In this document: positions 1 to 9,251 of the stretch, one piece after another
How the letters are laid out: every line of letters starts with the position of its first letter
Numbering within the stretch: the stretch's first letter is position 1
NCBI GenBank assembly: GCA_965240365.1
Contig: OZ251218.1
Span: 1,736,001 to 1,800,000 of the forward strand
DNA length: 64,000 bases
Origin: G965240365 sp965240365
GTDB taxonomy: Bacteria; Pseudomonadota; Gammaproteobacteria; Eutrophobiales; Eutrophobiaceae
Direction of reading: 5' to 3'
Translations under genes and position numbers: made by a program
Notes under the pieces: generated by a model
Told to the model about the DNA's origin: nothing
The model's database searches: none
Seen by the model: only the letters and a program-made list of their open reading frames with translations

Positions 1-2
1 GT

Positions 3-1670
3 GGTTTCCTGTACGGATTCGGGCAGCCGGGCGGCATTATCAACTACGTATTGAAACGGCCCACGGATCAGCCTTTTCGAAGCCTGAGCATGCAGGTGAT
101 GGACAGCGGCCTGGCGCTGATTCATGGCGATGTGGGTGGACGGCTGGGCCCCGATGATCGTTGGTGTTACCGCGTCAATCTGGTCCATGAATCAGGGGAC
201 ACCTATATCAACGACGGCGAGTCACGGCGTAATTCAGGCTCCATCACCCTGGACTGGGAGATGACACCCGATTTGCTATGGCGATTCAATGCGCTATTGG
301 GGAAGCATACGCGCACAGGTGGTTATTGGGGGTTGGTACCAAACTCTGATGGCGCTGCTAACAACTGGGTCGCCGCTAAACCACCGGCGCCTATTGACGG
401 TAGTCGAAGACTCGCCCCCTCATTTGCAAGCCTGGGCTCGATTCACAAAGCTTACAGCACAGATCTGTCCTGGGATTTTGCCGCGGACTGGAATCTGACC
501 TTGGCGCATCTTCAGTCAGACAATGGACGCGAACCTAGTCAGCCAGGCGTTTTTTCTGACTATAATACCGGCAATTACTCGTTGGTTTTCTGGCCTTTCC
601 CAGGCCGATATAAAAGCGAGCAATCGCAAGCAGTTATCAACGGCGCCTTCACAACTGGCCCGATATCGCATGAGTTGGCATTAGGTACTTCACACAATAA
701 AATTTTTAGATACATGCGCAGATTTCAAACTTTTAATGTCAATAATGTGGGCAACCTGTCCAATCCGGTCGAGATTAATAAACCATTTGACAATAATTAT
801 AGTTCTTATAAAAATGCGAATCTTGAGTTTGGGGCTGGCCGTCGGCGAGAGGTATTCCTATCAGATACGCTGCGAATCGGTAAGGACTGGGATATCATTC
901 TCGGCCTGCGGTATGGCAATCTAAATTCTAAAAGTAGGGGCAGGAGGGTTTACGACAAGAGCGCGATTACCCCTACCATTGCCGCGGTTTTCCGCCCAGT
1001 GGAGCGCTTATCCTTGTACGGTAGTTATGTAGAAGCCCTGGAACAAGGGGCAACGGCGCCAGCCACCGCGGCCAACGCCAATCAAGTCTTTCCGCCGCGT
1101 GTGAGCAAACAAGTGGAACTTGGGGCAAAGGCCGAAGCGGATGACTGGTCGGCCAGCGCCGCGCTGTTTCGAATAGAACGCGCGCTCACCTACACCACCC
1201 CGGCTAATGTGTTTACCCAGGACGGCGAAGCCCGCTACCAGGGCCTGGAACTCAACGGCAAATTCCGCTTAAGTCCTCAATGGCTTGTGACAGCCAGCGC
1301 TATTTGGCTGGACGCCACTAACCAGAAAACGACCGGCGGTACCCTTGATAACAAACGCATCGTGGGGGTAGCCCGCGAGCAGGTCAGTCTTTACAGCGAG
1401 TACCGCATGCCGGGCTTGCCGCTGACATTGACAGCGGGCGCGCGTTACGTGGGTAAAAGCCCGTTCGATTCGAATAACCGGTTCTATATAGACGATGTTA
1501 CGCTGTTTGACATCGGCGCGCGCTACGAGACGAAAGTCGCGGGTAAGGGGCTAACCCTGCGGCTCAATGTGGACAATCTAACCGACGAAGCCTACTGGAT
1601 TCCGGCATTTCTTTCACTACTGCAAGGCCCGCCGCGCACATTCAAGCTGGGCATAGAGCTTGAGTACTAA
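3..1670 (+). CDS. TonB-dependent siderophore receptor, 3' part
   Basis: Outer-membrane beta-barrel receptor that imports ferric siderophores or similar ligands using TonB energy. The gene runs in from the left edge: the frame is open from base 3 and its first residues (LYGFGQPGGIINYVLKRP) are the end of the plug domain, so the signal peptide, TonB box and most of the plug lie outside the window. The remaining ~555 residues show typical barrel strands and a C-terminal tail ending in the aromatic residue Y (LGIELEY), as expected for outer-membrane insertion. The late segment around NVDNLTDEAYW is a family signature near the C terminus. The ligand cannot be told from sequence. A strong GC hairpin follows the stop. 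No neighbour is obviously iron related. Confidence 0.9.
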   Translation, partial: GFLYGFGQPGGIINYVLKRPTDQPFRSLSMQVMDSGLALIHGDVGGRLGPDDRWCYRVNLVHESGDTYINDGESRRNSGSITLDWEMTPDLLWRFNALLGKHTRTGGYWGLVPNSDGAANNWVAAKPPAPIDGSRRLAPSFASLGSIHKAYSTDLSWDFAADWNLTLAHLQSDNGREPSQPGVFSDYNTGNYSLVFWPFPGRYKSEQSQAVINGAFTTGPISHELALGTSHNKIFRYMRRFQTFNVNNVGNLSNPVEINKPFDNNYSSYKNANLEFGAGRRREVFLSDTLRIGKDWDIILGLRYGNLNSKSRGRRVYDKSAITPTIAAVFRPVERLSLYGSYVEALEQGATAPATAANANQVFPPRVSKQVELGAKAEADDWSASAALFRIERALTYTTPANVFTQDGEARYQGLELNGKFRLSPQWLVTASAIWLDATNQKTTGGTLDNKRIVGVAREQVSLYSEYRMPGLPLTLTAGARYVGKSPFDSNNRFYIDDVTLFDIGARYETKVAGKGLTLRLNVDNLTDEAYWIPAFLSLLQGPPRTFKLGIELEY

Positions 1671-2048
1671 GCAAACCGCTGCCCATCCAAACACCCCGCC
1701 TGCCTGCCGCAGGTAGGCGGGGCTAACCTCCCAGTCCGGCAACAACCAAAGAGACCACCACAAAACACCTATCCCCCGTCATACCTTCGTCATTTATGGA
1801 CAGGATGTCCTGTATGCGGCGTGAGGGCACGCCTACAGGGATGTAGGTGGTAGAGCAGCGTCAGGAACAGGCTGCCAAGGACGCCCGTAGCCGCCCGGCG
1901 AAAGCCCGAATGACAACGAGGGCGTAATCTGCTTAATCTGCCTGCCCGATTAGTCCCATATATCGAACCCCGACATCTATTCGTTTTTAGCGCACAAAAT
2001 GCGCTAGAATAACGAACTCCAAACACAAGCCCGAATCATCCAATAATC
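1671..2048. other. Intergenic region with hairpin and degenerate repeats
   Basis: 378 bases between the receptor gene and ffh. It holds a GC-rich hairpin (1695-1723) built on one copy of the 19-bp palindrome seen across the window, then a stretch resembling decayed REP-type repeats (pieces such as GTCAT, CATTTATGGACA and a GAAAGCCCGAATGAC end). A possible -10 (TAGAAT at 2005-2010) lies upstream of ffh, but no convincing -35 was found. I see no coding region in it. Confidence 0.6.
1695..1723. terminator. GC hairpin after receptor gene (palindrome copy)
   Basis: The arms CCCCGCCT and AGGCGGGG flank a variant of the dispersed palindrome (1699-1717). The position 24 bases after the receptor stop suggests it may act as a transcription stop or 3' stabiliser. 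There is no T run behind it, so intrinsic termination is uncertain. Confidence 0.4.
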
Positions 2049-3422
2049 ATGTTTAACGCCCTCTCCGAAAAGCTCACCCGGATTGTCAAGGATTTGCGCG
2101 GCCAGGGCCGCCTGACCGAAGAGAATATCAGCGCCGGGCTGCGTGAAGTCCGTATGGCCCTGCTGGAGGCCGATGTGGCGCTGCCCGTGGCGCGGGATTT
2201 TATTCAGCATGTGCGCCAGCGCGCGCTTGCCAGGGAAGTCCGGATCAGCCTGACGCCCGGCCAGGCCCTGATCAAGATCGTCAAGGAAGAACTCATCACT
2301 CTGATGGGGAAAAACCACGCGCCGCTCAAGCTGAATGTCCAACCCCCCGCCGTGATCCTGCTGGCCGGCCTGCAAGGCGCGGGTAAGACCACCAGCGCGG
2401 CCAAGCTCGGACTGTGGCTGAAAGAAAAGGAAAAGAAAAAGGTCGCGCTGGTAAGCTGCGATATCCATCGCCCGGCGGCCATTGAGCAACTCAGGACGCT
2501 GGCCGCAGACAATGATCTGGACTGGATAGAGAGCCATGCGCATGAGCGCGCCGAGGCGATAGCCAGAAGGGCGCTGGAACTGGCCCGGCGCCGCCTGGTC
2601 GAGGCGCTGATCGTTGACACGGCCGGGCGCCTGCATGTTGACACCGACATGATGCGGGAGATCAAGGCGGTGCATGCCGAGTTGCGGCCGGTCGAGACCC
2701 TGTTCGTGGTTGACAGTATGCAGGGCCAGGACGCGGTCAATTCCGCCTCTGCCTTTAACGCGGCGCTGCCGCTGACCGGCGCCGTTTTGACCAAGGCCGA
2801 CGGCGACGCCCGCGGTGGCGCGGCCCTGACGGTCAAACACATTACCGGCCAGCCCATCAAGTTTATGGGCACGGGCGAAAAGCCGCGCGATCTATCGCCG
2901 TTTTACCCGGATCGCGTTGCCTCGCGCATACTGGGCATGGGCGATATCCTCGGCCTGATTGAAGAAGTCGAACAGAAGGCGGACCAGGCCGAGGCGCTCA
3001 AACTGGCCAAAAAAATAAAGAAGGGCAAGGGCTTCACGCTGGCGGATTTTCGTGAGCAGTTGCGGCAGATGAACAATATGGGCGGCATCGCGGGTCTGCT
3101 GGACAAGATGCCGGGCCTGCCGGGCGGCGCGGCCGCGCTGCAAGCCGGGCTGGATCAGCGCCAGTTTATCACGCTCGGCGCGATTATTGATTCAATGACA
3201 CACCAGGAAAGAATAAGCCCGGAACTCATTAACGGCTCGCGTAAAAAGCGCATCGCGGCCGGTTCCGGCACGCGGATCCAGGATGTCAATAAATTGCTCA
3301 AGCAACATAAGCAGATGCAGAAGATGATGAAAAAGATGTCCGCCAGGGGCGGTATGGCGAAGCTGATGCGCGGCCTGGGCGGCGGATCGTTGCCGCCCGG
3401 CATGATGCCGCCGTTTAAATAA
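2049..3422 (+). CDS. ffh: Signal recognition particle protein Ffh (SRP54 GTPase)
   Basis: Cytosolic GTPase that binds 4.5S RNA and signal sequences of nascent membrane proteins and docks with FtsY. At 457 residues it has the usual length (about 450). The N domain covers roughly residues 1-85. The G domain carries the P-loop GLQGAGKTT at 107-115, DTAGR at 190-194 and TKADGDARGG at 248-257. The C-terminal M domain (~330-457) is rich in Met (KQMQKMMKKM) and ends in a flexible Gly/Met/Pro tail. The ATG at 2049 begins directly with the conserved MF-x-LSEKL start. The TAA stop at 3420-3422 is also the left end of a MITE-like repeat, so that element sits exactly at the gene's end. Confidence 0.97.
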   Translation: MFNALSEKLTRIVKDLRGQGRLTEENISAGLREVRMALLEADVALPVARDFIQHVRQRALAREVRISLTPGQALIKIVKEELITLMGKNHAPLKLNVQPPAVILLAGLQGAGKTTSAAKLGLWLKEKEKKKVALVSCDIHRPAAIEQLRTLAADNDLDWIESHAHERAEAIARRALELARRRLVEALIVDTAGRLHVDTDMMREIKAVHAELRPVETLFVVDSMQGQDAVNSASAFNAALPLTGAVLTKADGDARGGAALTVKHITGQPIKFMGTGEKPRDLSPFYPDRVASRILGMGDILGLIEEVEQKADQAEALKLAKKIKKGKGFTLADFREQLRQMNNMGGIAGLLDKMPGLPGGAAALQAGLDQRQFITLGAIIDSMTHQERISPELINGSRKKRIAAGSGTRIQDVNKLLKQHKQMQKMMKKMSARGGMAKLMRGLGGGSLPPGMMPPFK

Positions 3423-3574
3423 GGAAACTCTGATTTAATCAGAGTTTCCTGCGGCACAGGGATGTGGCGCCAAAATCAATGACACCAGTCATTGATTTTG
3501 AAGCAAGATGAAAATCGCATTTTCACCTTGCGTGTTCTGAAAAGTCCAGGATGGACTTATTCAGAACTTCCATA
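3420..3574 (+). repeat. MITE-like element, copy 1 (155 bp)
   Basis: A non-coding element bounded by TA dinucleotides with ~12-bp terminal inverted repeats (AGGAAACTCTGA on the left, the matching TCAGAACTTCC on the right). Inside are four hairpins in a row, built on CTCTGAT/ATCAGAG, CAAAATCAATGAC/GTCATTGATTTTG, a GAAAATCGCATTTTC core, and AGTCCA/TGGACT. Other copies lie at 19622-19717 (inverted), 37568-37699 and 40802-40956. The left TA is part of the ffh stop codon. TA ends suggest mobilisation by an IS630/Tc1-mariner-type transposase, which is inference. The 287-base gap up to maeB holds nothing else that I recognise. Confidence 0.85.
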
Positions 3575-3709
3575 AGGAGACATTTTTTGAGGTTGATACG
3601 GCCGGGCGGCCGTGATTCTGCCCTTGCCTCATGCCCGCGAACGCGGGCGGTCGGCCTTTGCAGGGATAACGGCACAAGTTACTAAAATAAGAACGGGATT
3701 ATATCGAAT

Positions 3710-5938
3710 ATGTCTGATGAAACGGAAAAATCCGCGCTTGATTATCATCGTTTGCCCCGCCCCGGAAAGATTGAAATCAGCCCGACCAAGCCCCTGGCCA
3801 ACCAGCGCGATCTGGCCCTGGCCTATAGCCCGGGCGTGGCCGAACCCTGCAAGGCCATTGCCGCCGAGGGCCACCTGGCGGCCGAGTTGACCGCGCGCTC
3901 CAATCTGGTCGCGGTCGTGACCAATGGCACGGCCGTGCTGGGGCTGGGTAATATCGGGCCTTTGGCGGCCAAACCGGTTATGGAAGGCAAGGGGGTGCTG
4001 TTTAAGAAATTTGCCGGCATTGATGTGTTTGATATTGAGATCAATGAGCCGGACCCGGACAAGCTGGTCGATATTATCGCCAGTCTGGAACCCACGTTTG
4101 GCGGGATAAACCTGGAAGATATTCGTTCGCCGGAATGCTTTTTTATCGAAGGGAGACTGCGCAAGCGGCTCAACATCCCGGTTTTCCATGATGATCAGCA
4201 CGGCACGGCCATCATTGTCGCCGCGGCCATCATTAATGGCCTCAAGATCGTCGGCAAGGCGCTCGCCGAGGTCAAGCTGGTCACGACCGGCGCCGGCGCG
4301 GCCGGGATCGCCTGTCTGAAGCTCCTGGTCAAGCTCGGCCTGAAAAAGAAAAATATCATCGCGGTGGATCGGGCCGGGGTGATCTACCGCAACCGGCGCG
4401 AGGAAATTACACCCCACAAAAAAGCCTTTGCCAGCGATACCCGCCTGCGTACTTTGGCCGAAGTGATGAAGGGCGCCGACATCTTTCTGGGTCTGTCCGG
4501 GCCGGGCGTATTAAAACAGGAAATGGTGCGGAGCATGGCCGCCGAACCCCTAATCCTGGCCTTGTCCAACCCCATCCCGGAGATCCTGCCGGAAGAGATC
4601 CGGGCCGTGCGCGATGACGCGATCATTGCGACCGGGCGTTCGGATTATCCCAATCAGGTCAATAATGTGCTCTGTTTCCCCTTCATCTTCAGGGGCGCAC
4701 TGGATGTGGGGGCCACCGGGATCAATGATGCCATGAAGATCGCAATGGTGCATGCCCTGGCGGAACTGGCGACCGAGGAAACGCCCGAGATCGTTGCCGC
4801 AGCTTATGAGGGCGATGAACTCAAGTTTGGCCGCGATTATCTCATTCCCAAGCCATTCGACCCGCGCCTGATCATCAAGCTGGCCCCGGCGATCGCCAAA
4901 GCGGCCATGGCAAGTGGCGTTGCCACCCGCCCGATAGCGGATATGGAGGCGTATCGGCAACAACTGACGCAATATGTCTTCGGCTCGGTGATACTGATGC
5001 GGCCCCTGTTTGCAAAGGCCAAGGCCGATCCCAGGCGGGTTATTTACGCGGAAGGCGAAAAACCCCGGATATTGCACAGCGTGCAGTCCGTGCTGGATGA
5101 AAAGCTGGCCCGACCGATCCTGATCGGCGAGGCGGAAGTCATTGAAAACCGCATTAAACAGATGCGCCTCAGGTTGCGCACGGAGCGCGATATAGAGATC
5201 GTAAACCCAGGGGAATACATGCAGAAACATGGCATGGACAGCGAGGGTTCAAGCGCCGTGAATACCCGCATCGGCGCGAAGATGATCCGCGCGGGCGAGG
5301 CCGACGCGCTGATCTGCGGCACCGATGGCTACTTCCATGAGCATCTGAATCATGTCCTGGAAAAACTGGGCGTCAGCGCAAAAGTCCGGCAGGCCGCGGC
5401 CGTGAATGTATTAATGGTCAAAAACGGCGCCTACTTTATCTGTGATACGGCGGTCACGCTCAACCCGGGCGCGGAGCAGATTGCCGAAAATACCCTGCTG
5501 GCCGCGGAAACCGTGCGGCGCTTCGGCCTGACGCCCAGGGCTGCCTTGCTGTCGTTTTCCAATGGCGACGATATCGCCTCGGATTCGAGTGATAAAATGA
5601 TTGAAGCCATGCGGATCATCCGGCAACGCGACCCCGATTTACAGGCACAGGGGCCAATCCGGGCCGATGCGGCCTTGCTCGGCAATATCAGGCGGCGCGT
5701 ATTGCCCTGTTCCAGCCTGGTGGAAGACGCCAACCTGCTGATGATGCCAAACATTGATTCGGCCAAGATTGCCTATGACCTGGTTAAAGTGCTGGGCGAG
5801 GCCGTGTCCATAGGGCCAATACTGACGGGCTTGAATTATCCGGTGCATATTCTCACCCGCTCATCAACCGTCAGACGCATTGTGAACGCAACGGCCATCG
5901 CTGTCGTGGACGCGCAGATCAAGGCCGCCGAATCATAA
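3710..5938 (+). CDS. maeB: NADP-dependent malic enzyme with phosphotransacetylase-like domain
   Basis: Oxidative decarboxylation of malate to pyruvate with NADP+ reduction, in the cytosol. At 742 residues it matches the MaeB architecture (E. coli protein ~759). The malic enzyme part covers about residues 1-430 with AYSPGVAEPC near 39-47, the metal-binding EDIRSPECF from 136 and HDDQHGTA at 160-167. The nucleotide-binding loop TGAGAAGIA lies near 193-201, followed by SNPIPEI and the GRSDYPNQVNN stretch. The second part (~430-742) is the phosphate acetyl/butyryltransferase-like domain, usually catalytically silent and regulatory in MaeB proteins. In a methylotroph the enzyme would link C4 acids to pyruvate and NADPH. 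The ATG at 3710 is preceded by weak spacing but fits the family N terminus. Confidence 0.95.
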   Translation: MSDETEKSALDYHRLPRPGKIEISPTKPLANQRDLALAYSPGVAEPCKAIAAEGHLAAELTARSNLVAVVTNGTAVLGLGNIGPLAAKPVMEGKGVLFKKFAGIDVFDIEINEPDPDKLVDIIASLEPTFGGINLEDIRSPECFFIEGRLRKRLNIPVFHDDQHGTAIIVAAAIINGLKIVGKALAEVKLVTTGAGAAGIACLKLLVKLGLKKKNIIAVDRAGVIYRNRREEITPHKKAFASDTRLRTLAEVMKGADIFLGLSGPGVLKQEMVRSMAAEPLILALSNPIPEILPEEIRAVRDDAIIATGRSDYPNQVNNVLCFPFIFRGALDVGATGINDAMKIAMVHALAELATEETPEIVAAAYEGDELKFGRDYLIPKPFDPRLIIKLAPAIAKAAMASGVATRPIADMEAYRQQLTQYVFGSVILMRPLFAKAKADPRRVIYAEGEKPRILHSVQSVLDEKLARPILIGEAEVIENRIKQMRLRLRTERDIEIVNPGEYMQKHGMDSEGSSAVNTRIGAKMIRAGEADALICGTDGYFHEHLNHVLEKLGVSAKVRQAAAVNVLMVKNGAYFICDTAVTLNPGAEQIAENTLLAAETVRRFGLTPRAALLSFSNGDDIASDSSDKMIEAMRIIRQRDPDLQAQGPIRADAALLGNIRRRVLPCSSLVEDANLLMMPNIDSAKIAYDLVKVLGEAVSIGPILTGLNYPVHILTRSSTVRRIVNATAIAVVDAQIKAAES

Positions 5939-5939
5939 A

Positions 5940-6385
5940 TCAGCCCGGCATTGAAAATAGATTTGATACTGCCAATTCAGCGGCCAAACGAGCAACGACA
6001 GCGCTTGCGCCAGCCGCAACAGAAGCGTGAACCATCTGCCCGCCAGAATCCAGTCTGCCGACAAGACATACTTTCAGTTGTCGTTCGGCACAAAAACAGG
6101 CAATCTGTTTGGCGGGAATGGCTTTTGGCAACGAAACACCGAGCGGAATGACCTGGATGTTCGCCTTGCTGACGCCCAACTGCTCGGCCAGCCGCCGAGT
6201 GTTCTCGCTGTTGGCAATCACATAATCCGCCCTGGGCAGCAACTTGCGCAACATGAACTGATAAAGCGGATGTGCATAAATAAGATCTAACCCATGTACG
6301 ATGATCATAAACGGCCGTTTGCCAAGCCTGCTCAGCACAAACAGCACGGGCGCCATCAGCGCGCTGCCGCCTATAAGCAGAGTGG
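5940..6385 (-). pseudogene. Glycosyltransferase (GT4-like) fragment
   Basis: The minus frame encodes a piece typical of the N-terminal half of GT-B/GT4 glycosyltransferases: an LLIGGSALMAPVL segment, then IIVHGLDL, ANSENTRRLAEQLGV and IQVIPLGV, the usual end of the acceptor domain. After a KVCLVGRLD segment (start of the donor domain) the frame loses similarity, which suggests a frameshift. The gene then ends only one base past the maeB stop on the facing strand. No start with a ribosome site is present and the frame is open upstream only to a stop near 6386. About 140 residues remain of a protein normally ~370 long, so this is a decayed remnant. Confidence 0.6.
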
Positions 6386-6496
6386 TTATCCTTTAAATTT
6401 ACAAAGATAAATCCATATTTTACCTGTTTCTTGCTGAATAAGGCTTTCGTAAAAATCGAGCAAGGGCAGGAAATGATGATTCGGGACTAAAAGCCT

Positions 6497-6721
6497 ATGA
6501 AAGCGAATATCGTGATTGAAAAAGATGGCGAGGGCTACCTGGCAAGAGTAGAAAACCATCAAAATCTATTTGCATTTGCCTACTCGGAGAAAGAAGCTGT
6601 TACGGCTTTAAAGAATGTAGTCGGGATGATGATGGATTATCACCTTGAGCAGGTGAATGATGAACGAATCATAAAAAATGAATTGGCCGCAACGGTAGAA
6701 AAATATGCCGCTCAAATATAG
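6497..6721 (+). CDS. HicB-like antitoxin
   Basis: A 74-residue protein starting MKANIVIEKDGEGYLARVEN, which matches the HicB/UPF0150 antitoxin fold (N-terminal RNase-H-like half that blocks HicA). It lacks an extended C-terminal DNA-binding domain, as do many short HicB proteins. The gene overlaps the start of a truncated hicA frame (6705-6785) in the hicB-hicA order, which supports the assignment. The locus is AT-rich compared with its neighbours, a common sign of transfer for toxin-antitoxin modules. With the toxin broken, this would be an orphan antitoxin. Confidence 0.7.
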   Translation: MKANIVIEKDGEGYLARVENHQNLFAFAYSEKEAVTALKNVVGMMMDYHLEQVNDERIIKNELAATVEKYAAQI

Positions 6722-6785
6722 AGAGATTGAAAGAAGATTGCTTAAAATGAATTATAAAATTGATGAATTCAAAAATATCAAGTAA
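6705..6785 (+). pseudogene. Truncated HicA toxin stub
   Basis: A 26-codon frame overlapping the end of hicB. It begins MPLKYREIERRLLKMNYKI, which resembles the first helix and strand of HicA mRNA interferases (usual form: K-YREIEK-L-K-GF). It stops at 6783-6785 before the GSHH-type motif that holds the catalytic histidine, so the product should be inactive. Too short for automatic gene calling. The identification rests on the HicA-like start and on its overlap with a HicB-like gene. Confidence 0.55.
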
Positions 6786-6855
6786 ATCATTCAGATAGAT
6801 ATTCCGGCGAACAAGAATAAATTACCAGATTTACCCGCCATGTTTTTGACAGCTC

Positions 6856-7725
6856 TCAAGCGATTATCGCTTTGGCTTGTATGGCCAGCGCGCCATCCTG
6901 ACGCCGTACCCAGAGCTTGAAAGTCTTGTCATCTTCTTCCGGGATGCCATGAATTGAGAAGGTTTCGTTTTCGAATACCGTGGAAATTGCACGGAATTCG
7001 AACTTGCACACTGTCGCCTCGGGTTTTTCGCAACGTAACAGATCCAGCAATAGCGTGGCCAGCAATGGCGCTTGCACAACCAGACCTTTATAACCTTCCG
7101 AGTTTACACAGAACGGCTGATCGTAGTGGATGCGATGGCCGTTGAAAGTCAGCGCGGAATAGCGAAACAGCAGTACCGGGTCAGGATCGATGTCACGCGA
7201 GAATTCCCAACTGTCAGGCGCTGGTGGTGGCGCGGGAACGGGCGTCTCCGGGTTGAATTTCTCGCGGTAAACGATGTCATGCTCCTCGTCGATGCCGAGG
7301 GTTTTGCCGTCAAACACCCGATGCCCGACCGTTACAAATACCAGTTGGCCAGATCGGCCCGATTTGGTTTTGATTGACTTGATCGTGGAGATTTTTTTTA
7401 ACTCGTGACCGATTGGCATTGGGGCGTAAAAGTTTAGGCGGCTTCCGGCCCACATCCGGCGCGGGAGCGGCGCCGGGGGCAAAAAGCCGCCAGGCGCCGC
7501 GTGACCATCATAGCCGGTGTCGGAAAGTTTGCAAAGCGGCAGGAAGTAAAGCCAGTGCCATAACGGTGGCAGAGGCGTTTCGGCGGTATATTCAGGATCG
7601 TCACGGTTCAGAGTGGCCGCGAGCGCATTGGATGGAAAGGGGGTGATCACCTCAACGCGGGATTCTGACTTGTCAATCCACTCTTCCAGATGCGCCAGAT
7701 TCATCTTTTGCTTTGCCTGAATCAT
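6856..7725 (-). CDS. MaoC/HTD2-like hydratase (mesaconyl-C4-CoA hydratase family)
   Basis: A 289-residue double-hotdog protein of the FAS1-like dehydratase/HTD2 group, whose bacterial members include mesaconyl-C4-CoA hydratase. The N-terminal hotdog (about 1-140) contains PLPPLWHWLYFLP and MWAGSRLNFYAPMPIG. The C-terminal hotdog carries LLFRYSALTFNGHRIHYDQPF (broken here by family-typical spacing), the usual active-site strand with a His/Asp pair, near residues 190-210. It likely adds or removes water on a short branched or dicarboxylic acyl-CoA. It stands alone between the hicBA remnant and the two-component operon, so context does not fix the substrate. A start at the internal Met (7704) is also possible. 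Confidence 0.7.
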   Translation of the reverse strand: MIQAKQKMNLAHLEEWIDKSESRVEVITPFPSNALAATLNRDDPEYTAETPLPPLWHWLYFLPLCKLSDTGYDGHAAPGGFLPPAPLPRRMWAGSRLNFYAPMPIGHELKKISTIKSIKTKSGRSGQLVFVTVGHRVFDGKTLGIDEEHDIVYREKFNPETPVPAPPPAPDSWEFSRDIDPDPVLLFRYSALTFNGHRIHYDQPFCVNSEGYKGLVVQAPLLATLLLDLLRCEKPEATVCKFEFRAISTVFENETFSIHGIPEEDDKTFKLWVRRQDGALAIQAKAIIA

Positions 7726-7862
7726 TAAACTATAAAATAGTAAACATGGTAAGCGTATTCTGGATATTGATATTTCAACAACATAGTGTTCATTATAAAT
7801 GAATACAAATGAATCGCCTCTTTCAAAATCAGAATGGCTAATGTAATAATTCTGGCATCATC

Positions 7863-9251
7863 TCACTGTCCGCCGGTAAACGACCTGCGGCTGAGGCCGT
7901 ACTTTTTTAGTTTAAGATTGAACGTGCGGCGTTCCAGGCGAAGTTCTTCCAGTACTTTATTCACTGAACCGGAATGCCTTTTTAAGGCATTTTCCAGCAA
8001 GGCGCGTTCATAATTATGAACACATTTGCGCAGGCTTCTGTCCGCGCTTTCTATCGGCGCCACGGGGCTTTGTTTGCCCAGCAAGGCCGCCAGGTCGCTT
8101 TGGGGGTTTAGCGCGAATCTTGTCGCTACGTTGATTAATTCACGCACATTGCCGGGCCATTCATAGTTAAACAGTTCGCTGTGCAGGTAAGCCGGGATGC
8201 CTTGCCATTCCAGCTCCGCCTGTTGACAGAATTTACCGGCGTAGTGCTCAAACAACAGCGGGATATCGTCTTTCCGCTCCCTTAACGGGGGAATAAAGAT
8301 TTCAGCCACTTGCAGGCGGTAAAAAAGATCTTGTCTGAATCTTTGATTGTCTTTGAGGTCTTCCTTGGTTGCTGAAATGATTCGGGCATCGGTATTTATC
8401 GGGGTGTTGGCGCCCAGTGCTTCGAACTTTTGTTCGGATAATACGCGCAGCAGTTTGACCTGGGCATTGGGCGGGATAGATTCAATCTCATCTAAAAACA
8501 GCGTGCCGCCCCTGGCATACTCAAACTTTCCCTGTCTATGCTCGAATGCGCCCGTGAACGCGCCCTTGACATGCCCGAACAGTTCCGATTCCAGTAAATC
8601 GTTTGGAATCGCGCCGCAGTTAATGGGCACAAAATGGCCTTTGCTCCTCTTGCTGAATTCATGCAGGCAGCTGGCCACGACTTCTTTGCCGGAGCCGGTC
8701 TCGCCGTGTATCATGACCGGCACATCCAGCCGGGCGACAGACAAAATATTCTCTCTCAGGCGCGAGATACAGGCAGATTCGCCGATGATTCGGGAATGCA
8801 TTCCTTTTTTATCGTGCAGTCTGGCCGTCAGCGAGCGTCTGGCCAGCGTGAGTTGACGCTTCTTTATCGCCCTTTCGACACTCTCGACCAGGCGTTCGGG
8901 TTCAAAGGGTTTTTCAATAAAGTCATAACATCCGAGTTGCATGGCTTCGACGGCCTGCGGGATATCGCCATGCGCGGTGATCAGGATGATCGGGAAGTCC
9001 TTGTCTTTGTCCAGCAGGGTTTTAAGCACCTGCAAGCCGGAGAGACCGGGCATTTTTACATCCGTGACAACGATACCGGCGAAATGATCGTCGATATCCG
9101 CCAGGGCCTGTTCGGGGTCGGCAAAGGTAAAGATATAAGTGAATTGCAGCGACAGGTAGTCCGCCAGATTCGTCAGCAGGGATTCGTTGTCGTCGATCAA
9201 TACGATCGCGTATTGGGATTTATCGTCATAATCGGTGATGGAGTGATTCAT
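7863..9251 (-). CDS. DctD-like sigma-54-dependent response regulator
   Basis: A 462-residue NtrC-family activator. It has a receiver domain (~14-125) with the phospho-acceptor Asp64 in VVTDVKMPG. An AAA+ domain follows with Walker A GETGSGKE, the sigma-54-contacting GAFTGA loop and GGTLFLDEIE. A Fis-type helix-turn-helix closes the protein (RHSGSVNKVLEELRLERRTF). It overlaps the upstream kinase gene by four bases, so the two are translationally coupled and form a pair. Being last in the TAXI-TRAP operon, it most likely activates the sigma-54 promoter found in front of the porin remnant at ~18.56 kb, making the locus self-regulated. Start and length fit the family. Confidence 0.93.
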   Translation of the reverse strand: MNHSITDYDDKSQYAIVLIDDNESLLTNLADYLSLQFTYIFTFADPEQALADIDDHFAGIVVTDVKMPGLSGLQVLKTLLDKDKDFPIILITAHGDIPQAVEAMQLGCYDFIEKPFEPERLVESVERAIKKRQLTLARRSLTARLHDKKGMHSRIIGESACISRLRENILSVARLDVPVMIHGETGSGKEVVASCLHEFSKRSKGHFVPINCGAIPNDLLESELFGHVKGAFTGAFEHRQGKFEYARGGTLFLDEIESIPPNAQVKLLRVLSEQKFEALGANTPINTDARIISATKEDLKDNQRFRQDLFYRLQVAEIFIPPLRERKDDIPLLFEHYAGKFCQQAELEWQGIPAYLHSELFNYEWPGNVRELINVATRFALNPQSDLAALLGKQSPVAPIESADRSLRKCVHNYERALLENALKRHSGSVNKVLEELRLERRTFNLKLKKYGLSRRSFTGGQ

